18,957 nt of DNA from an uncultured Ruminococcus sp. (lineage in GTDB: Bacteria; Bacillota; Clostridia; Oscillospirales; Ruminococcaceae). Numbering within the stretch: the first letter of the stretch is position 1; each line of letters begins with the position of its first letter. Position numbers and translations under genes: made by a program. Under the pieces are notes generated by a model. It was not told the DNA's origin, ran no database searches, and saw nothing but the letters and a program-made list of their open reading frames with translations. Shown in pieces: positions 15,774 to 18,957 of the stretch. The stretch covers positions 1-18,957 of the forward strand of contig CALDFS010000118.1 of the NCBI GenBank assembly GCA_937942105.1, written 5' to 3'.

Positions 15774-15822
15774 TCCAGACTGGCATTTACTGAAACAATA
15801 ACGCGAAAGGCATGATTATAAA

Positions 15823-16263
15823 ATGAAGCTGACCTTCAAAAAGCTCCGCGAAAACGCCGTAATACCGAAATCTGCAACGACTGCAAGCGCGGGCTTGGAT
15901 TTATGCGTCTGCTCGGACGCTCCCATTACCATCAACCCCGGAGAAATAGTTACCATCCCCTGCGGCATAGCCTGTTGCCCCGAGCGCGAGGATGTTGTAT
16001 TATTAGTCTTCATCCGCTCATCCTTGGGCAGAAAATTCGGGCTTACCCTTTCTAACTCTGTCGGAGTTATCGATTCCGACTACCGCGGAGAAATCCTTGT
16101 GCCCATCATAAACCACGGCTCCAAGCCCTATACCTTCGAGCCGGGCGAACGGTTTGCGCAGATAGTTGTTACCCCGGTAATCTTCCCCGAGGTCTGCGAA
16201 TCAGACGAGCTTCCCGATTCCGAGCGCGGCGAAAACGGCTTCGGCTCTACGGGGCGGATATAG
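15823..16263 (+). CDS. dut: dUTP diphosphatase
   Basis: Hydrolyses dUTP to dUMP, keeping uracil out of DNA and feeding thymidylate synthesis; forms trimers. The 146 residues include all five family motifs: ASAGLDL (21-27), RSSLG (65-69), NSVGVIDSDYRGE (78-90) with the active-site Asp84 and Tyr87, GERFAQIV (108-115), and ERGENGFGSTG (134-144). The 3' third, which encodes motifs 4 and 5, is antisense to the end of the symporter gene. AAAGG lies about 12 bases before the ATG. Confidence 0.95.
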   Translation: MKLTFKKLRENAVIPKSATTASAGLDLCVCSDAPITINPGEIVTIPCGIACCPEREDVVLLVFIRSSLGRKFGLTLSNSVGVIDSDYRGEILVPIINHGSKPYTFEPGERFAQIVVTPVIFPEVCESDELPDSERGENGFGSTGRI

Positions 16264-17585
16264 CCATCTCCGCTCTCAGCCGGGCGGCTGTAATTTTCAT
16301 CTGCCTTCGCACCTACTATCTCCTTTCGCAGAAGTATCAGCGCGATGGTGCAGGGAAAAATCATCATGCCGTTGAAGATATCGCTTATCTTCCAAACAGT
16401 GTCAAGGCTGATAACGCTTCCTGCGAACGCCGCCGCAACGTATACAAGCTTATATATAGCTATCCTTACCTTCCCGCCGAGATAGTCCGCCGCTCCTACA
16501 CCTATTTTTGACCATCCCATAACTGTAGCCAGCGAAAATCCGCATATGCTTATGGCAACGATTTTTCCGGATACATCCCCAAAAGCGGTTTTACAGGCAA
16601 TAGTTACAAGCTCTGCGCCGTCCGCGCCAGAGGATTGCGCTCCTGATGTAAGAATACAAAGCGCTGTTAAGGTGCATATTATAAACGTATCGGTTATTAC
16701 CTCGAACATATTCATCAGCCCCTGCTCGTGGGGAGATATCCCCTCCGACTGAGCATGAATTGCGGCGGTCGTGCCAAGCCCGGCCTCGTTTGAAAAGATT
16801 CCCCGCTTAAAGCCTGTGGATATCGCCTGCTTAACGGCATATCCCGCAGTGCCGCCTGCAAGAGGTCTTAAGCCGAACGCCGATGAAAAGATGCTTTCAA
16901 AAGCCGACGGTATGTTTTTATAGTTGACGGTTATTACCCAAAGCGTCACGCATATGTACGCGAGCGACAGTGCAGGCAGAAAAACTGAACAGGCCCTGCC
17001 GGTGAAATCCTTCCCTGAAAATACGCATAGCCCGGCGACTGCCGCAAACAATATCCCTATTATAACCGGCTGAACCGTGAATTCCACGCTGATTGCCTGA
17101 GCGCCGGCATTGGTCTGAGCCATGCTGCCCATCCCGAAGGATGCAAGCAGAGTGAACGCTGCATAGACTGCCGCAGCGAAGGGTTCTTTCAAGCCGTCGC
17201 GGATAGAATACATTATTCCGCCTTTTTTGCCGTCACGGTATTTTATACTTAAAACACCCTCGGCATATGCAACGACCATCCCCAAGAATGCCGAGATCCA
17301 TAGCCAGAATATTGCGCCCGCTCCGCCGATTGTAAGCGCGGTCGCAACCCCGCTCACGCTCCCTGTGCCAACGGTTGCGGCGAGTGCGGTTGAGATCGAT
17401 TCTGCCGCGCGGCGTTTTCCGCCAGAAAACAGGTTCTTGCGCAGCACACAAAGCATATCCTTGAAGGATGTTATCTGCGGGCAGCGCATTTTAAAAGTAA
17501 ACCACAGCCCTGTCAGGGCGATAAGCGCAACGGTGGGAATACTCCACACCGCCCCGGACATAAAATCTATAAGCCTTACAAACAC
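16128..17585 (-). CDS. AGCS family sodium:amino-acid (alanine/glycine) symporter
   Basis: A 485-residue, strongly hydrophobic protein with about ten predicted membrane segments. Family signatures are TVGTGSVSGVATALTIGG (71-88), FWLWISAFLGMVVAYAEGVLSIKYR, GFKRGIFSNEAGLGT (258-272), and DTFIICTLTALCIL. Members couple sodium entry to uptake of alanine or glycine. Two conserved Asn positions read Ser here (GTGS, and GMGS at 151-154). The start is GTG, with AAGGG 10 bases upstream; ATG at 17561 is an alternative. Core similarity ends near residue 420. The remaining 65 residues are hydrophilic, and the last 44 are encoded on DNA antisense to dut. Confidence 0.9.
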   Translation of the reverse strand: MFVRLIDFMSGAVWSIPTVALIALTGLWFTFKMRCPQITSFKDMLCVLRKNLFSGGKRRAAESISTALAATVGTGSVSGVATALTIGGAGAIFWLWISAFLGMVVAYAEGVLSIKYRDGKKGGIMYSIRDGLKEPFAAAVYAAFTLLASFGMGSMAQTNAGAQAISVEFTVQPVIIGILFAAVAGLCVFSGKDFTGRACSVFLPALSLAYICVTLWVITVNYKNIPSAFESIFSSAFGLRPLAGGTAGYAVKQAISTGFKRGIFSNEAGLGTTAAIHAQSEGISPHEQGLMNMFEVITDTFIICTLTALCILTSGAQSSGADGAELVTIACKTAFGDVSGKIVAISICGFSLATVMGWSKIGVGAADYLGGKVRIAIYKLVYVAAAFAGSVISLDTVWKISDIFNGMMIFPCTIALILLRKEIVGAKADENYSRPAESGDGYIRPVEPKPFSPRSESGSSSDSQTSGKITGVTTICANRSPGSKV

Positions 17586-17621
17586 AATCCACCATCCCTT
17601 AAATTTACGAAAGGAGAAGCC

Positions 17622-18062
17622 ATGAGGAAATATCTGCCCAAAAGCACTGCGCTGACTATTATTAAGCTTGCTATTTTAGCGCTCTGCGCTATACTCACCA
17701 TAGGCATACGCATATACCTTGTCTCCTTTAGAATACTTATGATAGTTCTGATTTGTTTATTCTGGGCGCTGGGGTTGCTTTTCGGATTTATTATCCTGCC
17801 CTCCTACTTCCGCAGGACTGTTATATACATCTCCGGAGCGGAAATAACCATTCACACCGGCATATTCTTCTACAAGCGCGAGTTTATGAAGATGTCTGCG
17901 GTGCAGTATGTCACACGGATATCCCTTCCGCTGAGCGGCTTTTCGGGATTCAATTTCGTGCTGATACGCGGGCTGGGCGGAACCATCATCCTACCGTTTT
18001 TAAGGACTACCGACTGCGACGATATAACAAATCTGCTTCACGCTAAGATAACAGAAAGATAA
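17622..18062 (+). CDS. Bacterial PH-domain membrane protein (YdbS-like)
   Basis: A 146-residue protein with two membrane helices (about 10-30 and 36-60) followed by a bacterial PH (DUF304/bPH2) fold, recognisable from VIYISGAEITIHTGIFFYKREFMKMSAVQYVTRI. The ATG has AAAGGAG 5 bases upstream. Its start is 36 bp from the divergent symporter GTG. The following gene encodes a larger PH-repeat protein, the same small-then-large arrangement as ydbS-ydbT in Bacillus. The biochemical role is unknown. Confidence 0.75.
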   Translation: MRKYLPKSTALTIIKLAILALCAILTIGIRIYLVSFRILMIVLICLFWALGLLFGFIILPSYFRRTVIYISGAEITIHTGIFFYKREFMKMSAVQYVTRISLPLSGFSGFNFVLIRGLGGTIILPFLRTTDCDDITNLLHAKITER

Positions 18063-18109
18063 TTTAGTATTTGATTATACCACAAGTAATAATGCAAGGA
18101 GGGATTCAG

Positions 18110-18957
18110 ATGTCAGGCGAACGCACCGGGCAGCAGCATTTTATAAAGCTGTTTTCCTACACCACCCGCTATTTCTGGCTTCTTATAATCCCTCTTATAA
18201 GAAGCCTTTATTCCCTTTCGTTCAACGTTGACGCTTTCCGTGTCTGGATCCGGGGCACATGGCTCGACCTTATTGTTCTGGCGGCGATAATAGCCTTTGC
18301 GTGGATAAGGCTTATGAGCGTGACCTTTAGGTTCAATTCGGAACGCATTATAGTTAAGAAAGGGCTTATCGCCGTAACTGAGGACACCGTTTTTTACAGT
18401 GAAATTTCTACTCTGAGTATAAAACAGAATCTATTTTACAAAGTCGTGGGTGCAGCAAGGGTATATATAGCCACAAACGCCGGAATTTTTGACAAAGCAG
18501 ATATCACCCTTGTAATGAAGCGCTCTGACGCTGACAGGCTTTATGCCTCGATGAAAAACACCCGCGTTAAAAGCCTTAACTACTCCATCTCGCCAAATAA
18601 GCTGCGGCTGTTCATCTTTTCGATAATAGCCTCCTCAACTCTTTCAGGCGTTGCGGTTGCAGTTGCGTTTATCGTGGAGACATGGCAGGTGTTTGACCGA
18701 GAGGTCGAGGCACGGCTTATACTCGACACGCTTAGTGAATTTGCCAATAGGGCGGCAAAAATCGTCCCTCCTGTGGCGGCTGGCATTTCAATAGTTATAA
18801 TTGCGAGCTGGCTTATTTCATTTGTTACGAATATATTTTACTTCTGGGACTATATCCTAACCAAGTGCCCCGACGCTATATATATCAAAAGCGGTCTTTT
18901 TGCAAAGAACCGGCATATAATCTCACTGAACAGGGTGAATTATATCGACTTGAAGCA
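18110..18957 (+). CDS. Multi-PH-domain membrane protein (YdbT-like), cut by window end
   Basis: Reads open from the ATG at 18110 (AAGGAGGG is just upstream) to the last base, giving 282 residues without a stop. Membrane segments are at about 20-36, 52-70, 165-190 and 222-246. A PH-type block, VTFRFNSERIIVKKGLIAVTEDTV, runs from about residue 71 to 150; a second (YIKSGLFAKNRHIISLNRVNYID) starts near 258. Complete relatives of this kind are usually near 480-500 residues, so roughly 200 are missing. A perfect 12-bp inverted repeat lies within it at 18177-18206. Confidence 0.72.
   Translation, partial: MSGERTGQQHFIKLFSYTTRYFWLLIIPLIRSLYSLSFNVDAFRVWIRGTWLDLIVLAAIIAFAWIRLMSVTFRFNSERIIVKKGLIAVTEDTVFYSEISTLSIKQNLFYKVVGAARVYIATNAGIFDKADITLVMKRSDADRLYASMKNTRVKSLNYSISPNKLRLFIFSIIASSTLSGVAVAVAFIVETWQVFDREVEARLILDTLSEFANRAAKIVPPVAAGISIVIIASWLISFVTNIFYFWDYILTKCPDAIYIKSGLFAKNRHIISLNRVNYIDLK
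18177..18206. repeat. Perfect 12-bp inverted repeat inside the second PH-domain gene
   Basis: GGCTTCTTATAA (18177-18188) and its exact complement TTATAAGAAGCC (18195-18206) are separated by TCCCTC. The stem falls at codons 23-33 of the gene, in its first membrane segment, and is followed by TTTATT. Confidence 0.85.

Noticed and set aside
1..18957. Search for CRISPR arrays, tRNA genes, insertion sequences and phage genes
   Set aside because: No evenly spaced direct repeats, cloverleaf-like strings, transposase motifs or phage-like proteins were recognised.

Overview
The window looks like part of a chromosome from an anaerobic, gut-type Firmicute of the class Clostridia, most likely near Oscillospiraceae/Ruminococcaceae. 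This is inferred from the order rimP-nusA-ylxR-ylxQ-infB-rbfA-nrnA-truB-ribF, the zapA-U32 peptidase pair, roughly 50% GC, strong AGGAGG-type ribosome sites and several TTG/GTG starts. No rRNA, tRNA, CRISPR array, transposase or phage gene was seen, so nearly all of the window is core genome.

Left end (1-345): non-coding DNA made almost entirely of short hairpins set end to end, the least explained structure in the window. From 346 to 9719, all on the minus strand, lies a tightly packed translation/transcription operon. In transcription order it holds rimP, nusA, ylxR, ylxQ, infB, rbfA, nrnA-type DHH phosphoesterase, truB, ribF and gltX. Most junctions overlap or nearly touch. A candidate promoter (9794-9821) followed by a terminator-like hairpin in the rimP leader (9740-9770) suggests the operon may be attenuated. 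Upstream, also on the minus strand, is alr (9966-11114), started by TTG behind a strong ribosome site.

From 11188 rightwards the plus strand is used. A good promoter drives a SLOG/YpsA-like protein, followed by a membrane-anchored LCP-like protein that appears to lack the usual catalytic residues, then zapA, a U32 peptidase-family protein that overlaps zapA, a small unrecognised membrane protein and dut. These genes fit cell division, envelope and nucleotide hygiene.

The right end holds an AGCS-type sodium:amino-acid symporter on the minus strand. Its last 44 codons or so are antisense to the end of dut. Divergent from it, with only 36 bp between start codons, is a pair of bacterial-PH-domain (YdbS/YdbT-like) membrane proteins; the second runs off the window.

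The gene content is ordinary. The points worth a second look are the hairpin array and its strand-consistent G-U pairs, the antisense dut/symporter overlap, the rimP leader hairpin, a perfect 12-bp inverted repeat inside the second PH-domain gene, an in-frame 33-bp duplication in the U32 gene, and the degenerate LCP domain. No homology search could be run; all family calls are from recognisable motifs.
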